DNA from: Neisseria subflava
GTDB taxonomy: Bacteria; Pseudomonadota; Gammaproteobacteria; Burkholderiales; Neisseriaceae
Assembly (NCBI RefSeq): GCF_024205745.1
Contig: NZ_CP073117.1
Location: 1,240,001 to 1,304,000 of the forward strand
Length of the DNA stretch: 64,000 bases
Direction: 5' to 3'
The position numbers and the translations under genes were made by a program. The notes under the pieces are model-generated. The model had not been told where the DNA came from. It saw nothing but the letters and a program-made list of their open reading frames with translations, and ran no database searches. Of this stretch, positions 16,239 to 25,612 are shown piece after piece (position 1 is the stretch's first letter; each line of letters begins with the position of its first letter).

Positions 16239-17321
16239 ATGTCTTTAGCCCAACCCAAACGTATTCTGATCATCAAATTGCGCCATCATGGCGATGTGCT
16301 TTTGAGCACGCCGGTGGTCGATGCGCTGAAAACCCGTTTCCCTGATTGCGAAATCGATATGCTGGTATACGCCGGTACGGAGCAGCTGATTGCCGATAAT
16401 CCGCAGATTGCGCAGATTTTTACCATTGATCGAAATTGGAAGAAGCTGGGCGTATTCAAGCAGTTGGCGTGTGAGAAAAATCTTTTTTCAAAGCTGAAGG
16501 CGCGCGATTACGACTGGGCTTTCAACCTGTCCGACCAATGGCGCGCGGCAATAATCGCCAAACTGTGCGCCCGTTGCAGCGTGGGTTTGGACTGCATCAA
16601 GCGTGACGGTTTCTGGTGGCGTTTCTGTCATGATTTTATCAACCATGAGCTGGATCCCAGCCATCATATCGTTGAAAACCAGTTGAATATCCTTGCGCCG
16701 CTTATCCAGCCCGAAGACGTAGCCGATGCGAAGGTACGCCTTTGGGTGGCACAAGATGCAAGGGAAAGCATGCGGCAGAAATTGCGTGAGCAGGGTTGGA
16801 ACGGCGAAGATTATGTGTTGCTGCACCCGGGTGCGCGTTGGCATTTCAAATGTTGGGAAGACGGCAAAAACGCCGCCATCGTACAGCTTCTGCTCAACAG
16901 TGGGCAGAATGTCGTGTTGACCGCTTCTCCCGACACTGTCGAACAATACATGCTTCAGGAAATTATAGGCCGTCTGAATATTCCGGAAGGCAGAAAAGTA
17001 TATGTGTTGTCCGGATGCTTGAGTTTGCGTGAATTGGCGGCGGCCATTGAGGGCGCCAAACTGTTTGTCGGTGTCGATTCCGCACCGATGCACATTGCCG
17101 CTGCTTTGGATAAACCGCAAATCGCTTTGTTTGGTGCGTCATGGGTGGATAAATGGCGTCCGTATTCCGAGCAAGCGGAAGTCATTTATGCCGGCGATTA
17201 TGCCAAATTGCCCCATCCTGACAGTATCGATACCAACGATCCGACACGTCTGTTGAAAGCGATTCCGTTGCAGGATGTATGGGACAAAATTTCTGCCAAA
17301 TTGGAGGCATTGGAGGCTTAA
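16239..17321 (+). CDS. Glycosyltransferase family 9, putative LPS heptosyltransferase III (WaaQ-like)
   Basis: 360-residue GT-B fold enzyme likely adding a heptose to the lipooligosaccharide inner core at the cytoplasmic face. KRILIIKLRHHGDVLLSTPVVDALK at the N-terminus and LFVGVDSAPMHIAAALDKPQIALFGAS near residue 270 are GT9 donor-site motifs. The opening resembles WaaQ/RfaQ more than WaaC or WaaF; the acceptor is not known. An internal DUS lies at about 16969. It converges with the next gene, leaving six bases between the stops. Confidence 0.8.
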   Translation: MSLAQPKRILIIKLRHHGDVLLSTPVVDALKTRFPDCEIDMLVYAGTEQLIADNPQIAQIFTIDRNWKKLGVFKQLACEKNLFSKLKARDYDWAFNLSDQWRAAIIAKLCARCSVGLDCIKRDGFWWRFCHDFINHELDPSHHIVENQLNILAPLIQPEDVADAKVRLWVAQDARESMRQKLREQGWNGEDYVLLHPGARWHFKCWEDGKNAAIVQLLLNSGQNVVLTASPDTVEQYMLQEIIGRLNIPEGRKVYVLSGCLSLRELAAAIEGAKLFVGVDSAPMHIAAALDKPQIALFGASWVDKWRPYSEQAEVIYAGDYAKLPHPDSIDTNDPTRLLKAIPLQDVWDKISAKLEALEA

Positions 17322-17327
17322 CACCGC

Positions 17328-18308
17328 TTACCACGATCCGTTAAACGTTTTAGCTTTGCGCCAAAATGCCCATTTGGAACGGCGGCCGATTTCCAGCGTG
17401 CCGCCGTTTTCGCCGTCTGTAGCAATGCACACGGTTTTCAGACGGCCTGAAGCGAGTGCGTCCCATAAAGGCGCAAACCAACGGGTTTCCCAGCTTTCCA
17501 AAATATCTTTGTATGCCCAAACATCGCCTGTCTGTAAGGTGGAAACCAAGTCGTCCAAAAAAATAAGGCCGTCTGAAACCGTATTGCCTGTTTCTTGAAC
17601 CATCTCAAACCAAGCCTTCAAATCATACGGCGCATCTAGTTTGGGCGTATCCGAAAAACGCGCCCATGCGCTGTCTGAGGCGACGATATCCGCAGATTGT
17701 GTACCGTCCGCATCATTCCACAGCCACAAACCGTTGATTTCCGGCAAGCCTTGTTGTTCACGCGCTTGGTTAATCGGATGCGTGTGGAGAAACATTTGGA
17801 TTTCCGTCTGCATGGCCAACCAAGACACCGCATCTTTGCCGTGTGCCTGACCGTCCATTTCCGGCTGCCCGCACACATCCAAAACACATTCCGCACCCCA
17901 ATCTTCAAGTTCCGGCATACTGAGCAGCCACATGCTTTCGCAAAGCGGCTTGAATTGCCAATCTTTATCTTGATAAAACGCCGACAAATCCGCACATAAC
18001 CGTTGCGCCTCCTCTGTTTGGATGCCGATAAACTCGCCGCTGATAATGTTGACATGGTGCATGCCCATTTGTTGCCAAACCGGAGAGGCAAAAGCGGCTG
18101 TGTGTTTTTGGCTTGTGTGGCGTAAACGTTGCACTTGGGTAATGAGGCTGCCGTTCCACAAATGGCGGCCGTAAAATTCAGACGGCCTGAGTGTTTCTTT
18201 GCGTAATATGCCGTAACGCAAAAGACGGTTAAAAGCAGGTAAGGTAAGCTCAGGAATGGATTCGTCGGCAAAGCGGTTGAGCGAGGGGAGGGCGAGGGTC
18301 AGCTTCAT
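17328..18308 (-). CDS. Conserved hypothetical protein, possibly phosphoglycerate-mutase-related
   Basis: 326-residue soluble protein with no signal peptide or membrane helix. I recognise it only as a conserved betaproteobacterial protein; the segment LPEINGLWLWNDADG recalls proteins annotated as regulatory relatives of cofactor-independent phosphoglycerate mutase, but I see no full set of metal-binding residues. No operon partner is adjacent: it converges with the heptosyltransferase and diverges from the M23 peptidase. Two DUS-like copies lie inside the coding region. Confidence 0.6.
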   Translation of the reverse strand: MKLTLALPSLNRFADESIPELTLPAFNRLLRYGILRKETLRPSEFYGRHLWNGSLITQVQRLRHTSQKHTAAFASPVWQQMGMHHVNIISGEFIGIQTEEAQRLCADLSAFYQDKDWQFKPLCESMWLLSMPELEDWGAECVLDVCGQPEMDGQAHGKDAVSWLAMQTEIQMFLHTHPINQAREQQGLPEINGLWLWNDADGTQSADIVASDSAWARFSDTPKLDAPYDLKAWFEMVQETGNTVSDGLIFLDDLVSTLQTGDVWAYKDILESWETRWFAPLWDALASGRLKTVCIATDGENGGTLEIGRRSKWAFWRKAKTFNGSW

Positions 18309-18407
18309 AAGCGCAAATAGATAGGAAAACCGTTATTTTACGCGACAAATGATGCGTTTCGGAACCTTGCTTTTACGCCCTGAAAAAGAGCCGGTCAGAC
18401 GGCCGGT

Positions 18408-18436
18408 TTGGAAAAAACGGGCTGTCATGCTAGAAT
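18408..18436 (+). promoter_or_regulatory. Extended -10 promoter of the M23 peptidase gene
   Basis: TTGGAA (18408-18413), a 17-nt spacer and TAGAAT (18431-18436) preceded by TGC, giving an extended -10. It predicts an untranslated leader of about 230 nt. The remainder of the 365-bp gap shows no gene. Confidence 0.6.
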
Positions 18437-18673
18437 GCAAGGCGTAAATTTCAGAAAAACAGGGTGTAAATCAACACAATAGCCCTGATAATAACGTCAA
18501 TCTCAAACACAACCTCATTCATTCCGAATGAAAACCTGATTTTCAGATCGGAAAAAAAGACTCAAAGTCCTTTATCCCCAAAACTGTTTAAACCAGCAGG
18601 CGGTCGCGGCAGGCCGGATGTGCCGGCATTCTGCAAACTTTAAAAAAACAGACCGCCCCATTAAGGATAACGC

Positions 18674-19969
18674 GTGATTAAAAACAAATATTCCACTCGA
18701 TTCAAAGCAACCCTCTTAGCGTTTCTGCTGCCGGCTTCAGGCATCATGACTGCATACGCCATTACCGACCCTCAACCAGCACAGACCGATTTCAAAGTCG
18801 AGCGTATTTCCGAAGAGCTGCCTGCCGTTTATGTGGAAACCAATACCTATCAATCCAGCTATTGGGTGCAAGAAGTTGTCCAAGCCGGTGACTCTTTGGC
18901 AGACGTTTTGACGCGCATGGGTGTCAACCAAGAAGACATCAAGCAAATCATGGCGAAAAACAATGCCAACCTCGACATGAAAAACCTGCGGACCAACCAA
19001 TCCGTCAACATCCGCATCGATTCTTCAGGCCAAGTGACCGACGTTCAATTCTTTACCGATGAAGAATTGGAACGCAACTTGGTCGCTTTGGAAAAAGTCA
19101 AAGGCAAATGGCGCATCTCCAATGCCGAAATCGACATGAAAACCATGCCGACCCTGCGCTCCGTGCAAATCCGTACTTCCGCCATCGGCGATATGCTCCG
19201 TGCCGAAATTCCTTCCGAAGTGTATATCCAGCTCAAAGAAATCTTTGCCGATTCGTTCAATATGAGTGACTTGGGCGAAGGCGATACCGTGCGTCTTTTG
19301 TACAACAGCATGTATTTCCGTGGCCAACAAATGGCGGTCGGCGATATTTTGGCGGCTGAAGTGGTTAAAGACGGCAAAACCTACCAAGCCTATTATTACA
19401 GCCAAGGCAAAGGCGACGAAGAAAGCGGTAGCTACTACGACCAAAACGGTAAGTCCCTGCAACAAAAAGAAGGCTTTAATACCGAGCCTGTTGCATACAC
19501 GCGCATTTCTTCCCCGTTCGGCTACCGTGTCCACCCGGTCCTGCATACCGTCCGTATGCACACCGGTATCGACTATGCCGCGCCGACCGGTACGCCGATT
19601 AAGGCCGCTGCCGACGGCGAAGTGATTTTCAAAGGTTGGAAAGGCGGCTACGGTAATACCGTGATGATTCGACATGCCAACGGTGTGGAAACCCTGTACG
19701 GCCACATGAGCGCGTTCAGCCCTGCCGACGGCAGAGTCCGTGCCGGTGAAGTGATTGGTTTTGTCGGCACAACCGGCCGTTCGACCGGTCCGCACCTGCA
19801 CTACGAAGCACGCGTCAACGGCCAGCCGGTCAACCCGACTACCGTCGCTCTGCCGACGCCGAAATTGACCCCGACCAATATGGCCGCGTTCCGCAAACAG
19901 CAAAAAGATGCCAGCACGATGTTGTCTGCCATCCGTTCTTTGCCGGTTTCCGTAGCGCAGTTGGATTAA
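18674..19969 (+). CDS. Periplasmic M23-family peptidoglycan metallopeptidase (NMB0315/Mpg-like)
   Basis: 431-residue exported zinc peptidase that trims peptidoglycan cross-links or stem peptides. There is an N-terminal hydrophobic export signal (about 10-29), a LysM/OapA-like region (about 65-115: VQAGDSLADVLTRMGV), a middle domain, then the M23 domain at about 285-400. Zinc ligands are His in MHTGIDYAAP (with the Asp) and His in GPHLHYEARV. The domain order is that of meningococcal NMB0315 and gonococcal Mpg. The start is GTG with AAGGA upstream. A DUS hairpin follows. Confidence 0.88.
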   Translation: MIKNKYSTRFKATLLAFLLPASGIMTAYAITDPQPAQTDFKVERISEELPAVYVETNTYQSSYWVQEVVQAGDSLADVLTRMGVNQEDIKQIMAKNNANLDMKNLRTNQSVNIRIDSSGQVTDVQFFTDEELERNLVALEKVKGKWRISNAEIDMKTMPTLRSVQIRTSAIGDMLRAEIPSEVYIQLKEIFADSFNMSDLGEGDTVRLLYNSMYFRGQQMAVGDILAAEVVKDGKTYQAYYYSQGKGDEESGSYYDQNGKSLQQKEGFNTEPVAYTRISSPFGYRVHPVLHTVRMHTGIDYAAPTGTPIKAAADGEVIFKGWKGGYGNTVMIRHANGVETLYGHMSAFSPADGRVRAGEVIGFVGTTGRSTGPHLHYEARVNGQPVNPTTVALPTPKLTPTNMAAFRKQQKDASTMLSAIRSLPVSVAQLD

Positions 19970-19978
19970 ATAAGATAA

Positions 19979-20012
19979 AGGCCGTCTGAATAAGGTTTCT
20001 TTCAGACGGCCT
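19979..20012 (+). terminator. DUS hairpin after the M23 peptidase
   Basis: AGGCCGTCTGAA (19979-19990) paired with its inverse (20001-20012). Confidence 0.8.
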
Positions 20013-20065
20013 TTCCTATTAAAATCGATATCCTCATCAAGCCCACGTTTACTCAGAGAAAACTT

Positions 20066-21286
20066 ATGCCTGCTTATCAGCCCATTATCCAATCCCTGCT
20101 TGATACCGACCTGTACAAATTCACCATGCTGCAAGTCGTGTTGCATCAATTCCCGCAAACCCACAGCCTCTACGAATTCCGTTGCCGCAACAAAGAGATG
20201 GTGTATCCTCTGGCCGATATTCAAGAAGACTTGGAACGCGAACTCGACGCCCTGTGCCAGCTGCGCTTCACTCATGACGAACTCGACTATCTGCGCAGTC
20301 TGCGCTTTATCAAAAGCGACTTTGTCGATTATCTCGAACTTTTCCAGCTCCAACGCCGCTTCGTCCAAGTCAACCCCGACGATCAAGGCCGTCTGAATAT
20401 CCGCATCGAAGGCCCAATGATACAGGCGATGTTCTTCGAGATTTTCATTCTTGCCATCGTCAACGAACTCTATTTCCGCCGCTTGGAAACGCCTGCCGTC
20501 ATTGAAGAAGGCGAGCGCCGTTTGCAGGCCAAAGCACAACAGCTGAAAGAAATTGCAGCTACACAAAATCCGAATGATCCGCCGTTCCTTATTTCTGATT
20601 TCGGTACGCGCCGCCGCTACACCCTTGCATGGCAGGAACACGTTATCCGCACCTTATTAGAAGCCGCTCCCGACATTGTGCGCGGTACCAGCAATGTTTA
20701 TCTGGCCAAAAAAATCGGCATTACACCAATCGGCACCATGGCGCACGAGTTCCTCCAAGCCTTCCAAGCCTTGGACGTACGTTTGCGCAATTTCCAAAAA
20801 GCCGCGCTGGAAAGCTGGGTACACGAATATCGCGGCGACCTCGGTATCGCACTGACCGACGTGGTCGGCATGGATGCCTTCTTGCGCGACTTCGATCTGT
20901 ACTTCGCCAAACTCTTTGACGGCCTGCGCCACGACAGCGGCGATCCTTATGTTTGGGGCGACAAAGCCTACGAGCATTACAAAAAACTCAAAATCGACAG
21001 CCGCACCAAAATGCTGACCTTTTCAGACGGCCTCGATATTGAGCGTTCATGGGCGTTGCACCAATACTTCAAAGACCGTTTCAAAACCAGTTTCGGTATC
21101 GGTACCAACCTGACCAATGATTTGGGACATACGCCTTTGAATATTGTCTTGAAGCTTGTCGAGTGTAACGGCCAATCCGTTGCCAAGCTCTCTGACTCCC
21201 CGGGCAAAACCATGACTACCAACAACACCTTCCTCGCTTACCTGCGCCAAGTGTTTGACGTACCGGAGCCGGAAGAGAAAGCTTAA
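20066..21286 (+). CDS. pncB: Nicotinate phosphoribosyltransferase
   Basis: 406-residue cytoplasmic enzyme of NAD salvage that makes nicotinate mononucleotide from nicotinate and PRPP. Recognised by the N-terminal [20 protein letters not shown], the DFGTRRRYT motif, the conserved catalytic His in TPIGTMAHE, and [19 protein letters not shown] near residue 295. Length matches the E. coli enzyme (400). It contains an internal DUS at about 20385 and sits alone between two DUS hairpins. Confidence 0.94.
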   Translation: MPAYQPIIQSLLDTDLYKFTMLQVVLHQFPQTHSLYEFRCRNKEMVYPLADIQEDLERELDALCQLRFTHDELDYLRSLRFIKSDFVDYLELFQLQRRFVQVNPDDQGRLNIRIEGPMIQAMFFEIFILAIVNELYFRRLETPAVIEEGERRLQAKAQQLKEIAATQNPNDPPFLISDFGTRRRYTLAWQEHVIRTLLEAAPDIVRGTSNVYLAKKIGITPIGTMAHEFLQAFQALDVRLRNFQKAALESWVHEYRGDLGIALTDVVGMDAFLRDFDLYFAKLFDGLRHDSGDPYVWGDKAYEHYKKLKIDSRTKMLTFSDGLDIERSWALHQYFKDRFKTSFGIGTNLTNDLGHTPLNIVLKLVECNGQSVAKLSDSPGKTMTTNNTFLAYLRQVFDVPEPEEKA

Positions 21287-21292
21287 AAACAA

Positions 21293-21319
21293 AGGCCGTC
21301 TGAAATATTCAGACGGCCT
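21293..21319. terminator. Bidirectional DUS hairpin between pncB and mtgA
   Basis: AGGCCGTCTGAA (21293-21304) and its inverse (21308-21319) between convergent genes, with a 3-nt loop. Confidence 0.8.
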
Positions 21320-21325
21320 TTTTAA

Positions 21326-22027
21326 TTAATCCATATCGCTTTCAGGTAATTCTGCCGAACCCATGCGGCGCAGGATGATATTGGTTTTGTTGTGCATCCG
21401 TTTGCTCTTAGGGTGGTCTGCGTAAAACAGCGGAGCCGGAACGCGCGCCGTGAGCTTGGCGGCTTGTTGGCGGGTGAGGGCGGAGGCAGGTTTTTTGTAG
21501 AAATACTGGGATGCCGCTTCCGCGCCGAATACGCCGTAGTGCCATTCGATTGAGTTCAGATACAGCTCAAAAATGCGGTCTTTGTCGGTAACGGCTTCCA
21601 TCATCGCCGTAATCGCCGCTTCTTCGCCTTTGCGGATGTAGCTTCGGCTTTCGTTGAGAAACAGGTTTTTTGCCAGTTGCTGGCTGATGGTCGAACCGCC
21701 GGCTTTGACTTCGCCGCTTTGTTTATTGCGTTTCATGGCGTATTTGATGCCGTTCCAGTCAAAGCCGCTGTGTTCGGCAAAGTTGGCGTCTTCGGAAGCA
21801 ATCAGGGCTTTTTTGAGGTTGACGGAAATTTGGTCGTAAGGCACCCAGCGGTAATCCAGCTCGACATCGCGGCCTTCTTTTGCAAATTGGCTCATGCGCA
21901 TGGACATGAAGGCAGTTTTGCTGGGCGCGACGGCGCGGTAGGTAATGATGTTGCCGTACACATAAGCGTTGAAGAAAATGAAGATGCCGATGGGGAGGGC
22001 AATAAGCCATTTGATGATGCGGAACAT
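21326..22027 (-). CDS. mtgA: Monofunctional biosynthetic peptidoglycan transglycosylase
   Basis: 233-residue inner-membrane enzyme that polymerises lipid II into glycan strands. It has an N-terminal membrane helix (about 4-24) followed by a GT51 domain. Catalytic motifs are SEDANFAEHSGFDWNGI (Glu of the EDxxFxxHxG motif), GGSTISQQLAKNLFL and KGEEAAITAMMEAV. It starts at 22027 (MFRIIKWL), two bases after the aroE stop, indicating an aroE-mtgA operon. No transpeptidase domain is present, as expected for MtgA. Confidence 0.93.
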   Translation of the reverse strand: MFRIIKWLIALPIGIFIFFNAYVYGNIITYRAVAPSKTAFMSMRMSQFAKEGRDVELDYRWVPYDQISVNLKKALIASEDANFAEHSGFDWNGIKYAMKRNKQSGEVKAGGSTISQQLAKNLFLNESRSYIRKGEEAAITAMMEAVTDKDRIFELYLNSIEWHYGVFGAEAASQYFYKKPASALTRQQAAKLTARVPAPLFYADHPKSKRMHNKTNIILRRMGSAELPESDMD

Positions 22028-22029
22028 GG

Positions 22030-22839
22030 TTACAGGGCTTTCATGTATTCGATAACAGGGCGGATATCGGGCGTAAATCCGCGCCAAATATGGTAAGAAG
22101 CGGCAGCCTGACCGACCAGCATGCCCAGGCCGTCTGAAACTTCGGCCGCACCGTTGCTTTGGGCAAAGTTCAAAAACGCCTGCGCCGCTTCGCCGTAAAC
22201 CATATCGTAGGCAAGGCGGCAGTCGCGGAAAATTTCAGGGCTGACGGCAGGAAGCTGACCGCTCAAGCCGCCGGACGTACCGTTGATGATGATATCGAAA
22301 CCGCCGTTCAAATCCGCCATCGGGACGGCTTCAATGCCGAAAAGCTGCGCCAATTCATCGGCTTTGGCGTGGGTACGGTTGGCAATGACGATACGGGCAG
22401 GGCGGTGTTCTTTCAAAACCGGAATCACGCCGCGCACCGCGCCGCCTGCGCCCAAAAGCAAAATGGTTTTGTCCTCGATGGCAATGTTTTTAACCTGCGT
22501 GATGTCGTTGGCCAAACCGATACCGTCAGTGTTGTCGCCGCGTATTCTGCCGTCTTCCAACCACACCAGCGTATTGACCGCGCCGGCAGCCAAAGCGCGT
22601 TCGGAATGTTCGTCCGCCAGTGCAAAAGCTTCCTGCTTGAATGGAACGGTTACATTCGCACCTTGCCCGCCCTCGGCGCGAAACGCTGCAACAGCCTCGG
22701 CAAAACCGCCGATTTCGGCACAAATGCGTCCATATTCGATGGCCGCACCTTCCTGCAGCGCAAATTGCTGATGGATTTGCGGCGATTTACTGTGTGCAAC
22801 GGGATTGCCGAAAACGGCGTAACGCGGGGTGTTGTTCAT
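22030..22839 (-). CDS. aroE: Shikimate dehydrogenase
   Basis: 269-residue NADPH-dependent enzyme reducing 3-dehydroshikimate to shikimate in aromatic amino acid synthesis. Signatures are [20 protein letters not shown] (substrate site), [11 protein letters not shown] (catalytic Lys), [13 protein letters not shown] (Asp) and the nucleotide-binding [17 protein letters not shown] use the start MNNTPRY at 22839; seven more in-frame residues are possible. It is the first gene of aroE-mtgA. Confidence 0.94.
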   Translation of the reverse strand: MNNTPRYAVFGNPVAHSKSPQIHQQFALQEGAAIEYGRICAEIGGFAEAVAAFRAEGGQGANVTVPFKQEAFALADEHSERALAAGAVNTLVWLEDGRIRGDNTDGIGLANDITQVKNIAIEDKTILLLGAGGAVRGVIPVLKEHRPARIVIANRTHAKADELAQLFGIEAVPMADLNGGFDIIINGTSGGLSGQLPAVSPEIFRDCRLAYDMVYGEAAQAFLNFAQSNGAAEVSDGLGMLVGQAAASYHIWRGFTPDIRPVIEYMKAL

Positions 22840-22917
22840 AAAACGGGTCTGAAAAAACAAAAGAAAAGAGTGCTTATTATAGCGGTCTTTATGTTAAGAA
22901 AGCGTAATGTAAAATTG

Positions 22918-22946
22918 TTGACAATTAAACAGTCTGAAACTATATT
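22918..22946 (+). promoter_or_regulatory. Strong promoter of glnA
   Basis: Consensus TTGACA (22918-22923), a 17-nt spacer and TATATT (22941-22946), about 90 nt before the glnA start. No sigma-54 element was seen here. Confidence 0.75.
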
Positions 22947-23036
22947 TCATTGCGTAAAAACGGGTGCCCTGATGTATTTCAGACGGCCTTACCGTGGTAG
23001 AATAACAACTTAAACCCATTCCCTCAGGAGCTGAAG

Positions 23037-24455
23037 ATGTCCATCAAAGACGCTGTAAAACTGATTGAAGAAAGCAAAGCCCGCTTCGTAGATTTGCGCT
23101 TTACCGATACCAAAGGCAAGCAGCACCACTTTACCATCCCCGCACGTATCGTCCTCGACGATCCCGAAGAATGGTTCGAAAACGGTCAAGCGTTTGACGG
23201 TTCGTCCATCGGCGGTTGGAAAGGTATTCAGGCTTCCGATATGCAGTTGCGTCCCGATGCGTCTACAGCCTTCGTCGATCCTTTCTATGACGATACCACC
23301 GTTGTCTTTACTTGCGACGTTATCGATCCGGCCGACGGCCAAGGCTATGACCGCGACCCTCGTTCTATCGCACGCCGCGCCGAAGCCTATTTGAAATCTT
23401 CCGGTATCGGCGACACCGCCTATTTCGGCCCCGAGCCTGAATTCTTCGTTTTTGACGGCGTAGAATTTGAAACCGATATGCACAAAACCCGTTACGAAAT
23501 CACTTCCGAAAGCGGCGCATGGTCAAGCGGCCTGCATTTGGACGGTCAAAACACCGGCCACCGCCCTACCGTCAAAGGCGGTTACGCACCTGTTGCGCCG
23601 ATTGACTGCGGCCAAGACCTGCGTTCTGCCATGGTCAATGTTTTGGAAGAGCTCGGCATCGAAGTGGAAGTCCATCATTCTGAAGTCGGTACCGGCAGCC
23701 AAATGGAAATCGGTACCCGTTTTGCCACTTTGGTTAAACGCGCCGACCAAACCCAAGACATGAAATACGTGATTCAAAACGTTGCCCACAACTTCGGCAA
23801 AACCGCCACCTTCATGCCTAAACCCATCATGGGCGACAACGGCAGCGGTATGCACGTTCACCAATCCATTTGGAAAGATGGTCAAAACCTGTTTTCAGGC
23901 GACGGCTATGCCGGTTTGTCCGATACCGCCCTTTATTACATCGGCGGCATTATCAAACACGCCAAAGCCCTGAACGCGATTACCAATCCGTCCACCAACT
24001 CCTACAAACGTCTCGTGCCGCACTTTGAAGCGCCGACCAAACTGGCATATTCCGCCAAAAACCGTTCCGCTTCCATCCGCATTCCGTCCGTGAACAGCAG
24101 CAAAGCACGCCGCATCGAAGCGCGTTTCCCTGATCCGACTGCCAACCCATACTTGGCATTTGCCGCTTTGTTGATGGCCGGTTTGGACGGTATTCAAAAC
24201 AAAATCCACCCGGGCGATCCTGCAGATAAAAACCTGTACGACCTGCCACCGGAAGAAGACGCACTCGTCCCAACCGTCTGCGCCTCTTTGGAAGAAGCAC
24301 TGGCCGCCCTCAAAGCTGACCATGAATTCCTCCTGCGCGGCGGCGTGTTCAGCAAAGACTGGATCGACAGCTACATCGCCTTTAAAGAGGAAGATGTCCG
24401 CCGCATCCGCATGGCACCGCATCCGCTGGAATTTGAAATGTATTACAGCCTGTAA
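23037..24455 (+). CDS. glnA: Type I glutamine synthetase
   Basis: 472-residue subunit of the dodecameric enzyme that makes glutamine from glutamate, ammonia and ATP. The N-terminal beta-grasp domain includes [11 protein letters not shown]. The catalytic domain carries [33 protein letters not shown] and the ATP-site [12 protein letters not shown]-like segment. [10 protein letters not shown] holds the tyrosine adenylylated by GlnE in GS-I-beta enzymes. CAGGAG lies just before the ATG. The gene is alone, with a strong promoter and a DUS hairpin. Confidence 0.96.
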   Translation: MSIKDAVKLIEESKARFVDLRFTDTKGKQHHFTIPARIVLDDPEEWFENGQAFDGSSIGGWKGIQASDMQLRPDASTAFVDPFYDDTTVVFTCDVIDPADGQGYDRDPRSIARRAEAYLKSSGIGDTAYFGPEPEFFVFDGVEFETDMHKTRYEITSESGAWSSGLHLDGQNTGHRPTVKGGYAPVAPIDCGQDLRSAMVNVLEELGIEVEVHHSEVGTGSQMEIGTRFATLVKRADQTQDMKYVIQNVAHNFGKTATFMPKPIMGDNGSGMHVHQSIWKDGQNLFSGDGYAGLSDTALYYIGGIIKHAKALNAITNPSTNSYKRLVPHFEAPTKLAYSAKNRSASIRIPSVNSSKARRIEARFPDPTANPYLAFAALLMAGLDGIQNKIHPGDPADKNLYDLPPEEDALVPTVCASLEEALAALKADHEFLLRGGVFSKDWIDSYIAFKEEDVRRIRMAPHPLEFEMYYSL

Positions 24456-24486
24456 AACAGCTGAGGCATTTTAAATAGGAAATCAA

Positions 24487-24524
24487 AGGCCGTCTGAAAC
24501 TGGATTTGAAGTTTCAGACGGCCT
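24487..24524 (+). terminator. DUS hairpin after glnA
   Basis: AGGCCGTCTGAA (24487-24498) and its inverse (24513-24524). Confidence 0.8.
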
Positions 24525-24525
24525 T

Positions 24526-24768
24526 TAGGCTTGGAATAGATAGGGCGATCGAATTAGGTATGATAGCGAGAAGCAATGAATCATACCGTTTGAAAGCCTT
24601 TATGGAATTGGTACTGCGTGTTAAATTTCAGCATGACAGGCCTTTTATTAAAGATATTCGCCATTACTTTATAGTGAACCAGTCTTCAAGCTAAATCCGC
24701 AAGGTAAGGGCATTACTTGGGAAGAGCTAGAAGAGTCTTTCGATTCGGATAAGACAGAAGAAGATTAA
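24526..24768 (+). pseudogene. Degraded small gene of unknown function
   Basis: Between two DUS hairpins lie two overlapping open segments in different frames. The first reads SYRLKAFMELVLRVKFQHDR and on to FIKDIRHYF; the second reads EPVFKLNPQGKGITWEELEE and ends in EED at 24768. They join as one protein-like sequence if a frameshift occurred near 24670-24680. No start codon for a full protein remains, since the glnA terminator cuts into the 5' part. I do not recognise the family. Confidence 0.4.
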
Positions 24769-24774
24769 AGCCTC

Positions 24775-24813
24775 GGGCCGTCTGAAAGGATATTTTCTGT
24801 TTTCAGACGGCAT
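24775..24813 (+). terminator. DUS-type hairpin before the M50-like gene
   Basis: GGGCCGTCTGAA (24775-24786) pairs with TTCAGACGGCAT (24802-24813), one arm being an AT-type uptake sequence. Confidence 0.6.
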
Positions 24814-24830
24814 GTTTGATAAGGAAAACC

Positions 24831-25481
24831 ATGTTTGCAAATTTTGATTTAGGCGTATTTCTGCTGGCAGTATTGCCCGTGTTGTTGGCCATTACCGTGC
24901 GCGAAGTGGCACGCGGTTATACGGCGCGGTATTGGGGTGACCATACCGGCGAGCAGTTTGGGCGTTTGACCCTCAATCCGCTGCCGCACATCGATCCTGT
25001 CGGTACGATTGTCGTGCCGCTGGTGTGTCTGATGATAGGCAGTTTTCTGTTCGGCTGGGCGCGTCCTATGCCCATCGATTCGCGTAATTTCCGTGATCCG
25101 CGCCGTGCGTGGCGTTGGGTGTCGATTTCAGGTCCGATTGCCAATCTGATTTTGGCGTTCTTTTGGGGCTTTGTCGTCGTATTGTCCGCGTATGTGCCTG
25201 AGTCTTATCAAGCACCGTTGGTGCAGATGGCCGGTTACGGCGTGATGGTGAACTCGATTTGGGTCACGTTCAGCCTGATTCCGATTTTGCCTTGGGACGG
25301 CGGTATTTTTATCGATACCTTTCTCAACGCCAAACAGTCCATGCAGTTCCGTAAAATCGAGCCATACGGCACATGGATTATCCTGATCCTGTTGTTTACC
25401 GGCCTGCTGGCCAAACTGATTTGGCCGATTATCAACATGATTCAGGACGCAGTGCAGATGGTTGTCATGCTGTTTATTTAA
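24831..25481 (+). CDS. Site-2-protease-like (M50 family) membrane protein lacking the HExxH motif
   Basis: 216-residue polytopic inner-membrane protein of the short bacterial M50 subgroup: four to six helices, GRLTLNPLPHIDPVGTI after helix 1, FGWARPMPIDSRNFRDPRRA in the middle and IPILPWDGGIF near residue 165. In active members the first motif is HEVAHGY. Here it reads REVARGY, so both zinc-binding histidines are Arg (24 and 28); Glu25 and the distal Asp remain. It is therefore predicted to be catalytically dead, perhaps a binding or chaperone-like protein. The ATG at 24831 has AAGGA upstream. Confidence 0.82.
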   Translation: MFANFDLGVFLLAVLPVLLAITVREVARGYTARYWGDHTGEQFGRLTLNPLPHIDPVGTIVVPLVCLMIGSFLFGWARPMPIDSRNFRDPRRAWRWVSISGPIANLILAFFWGFVVVLSAYVPESYQAPLVQMAGYGVMVNSIWVTFSLIPILPWDGGIFIDTFLNAKQSMQFRKIEPYGTWIILILLFTGLLAKLIWPIINMIQDAVQMVVMLFI

Positions 25482-25496
25482 ATGTTGTGGCTGAAA

Positions 25497-25527
25497 AGGC
25501 CGTCTGAAACTTAGTTTCAGACGGCCT
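25497..25527 (+). terminator. DUS hairpin after the M50-like gene
   Basis: AGGCCGTCTGAA (25497-25508) and its inverse (25516-25527), followed by TTTTTC. Confidence 0.8.
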
Positions 25528-25612
25528 TTTTCATTGTGCAACATGTAAATACGATTGGAAAAGTTGCTTAAAAATTGTACAATTTCAGCCCTTCCAATTT
25601 GGCGCACACATC

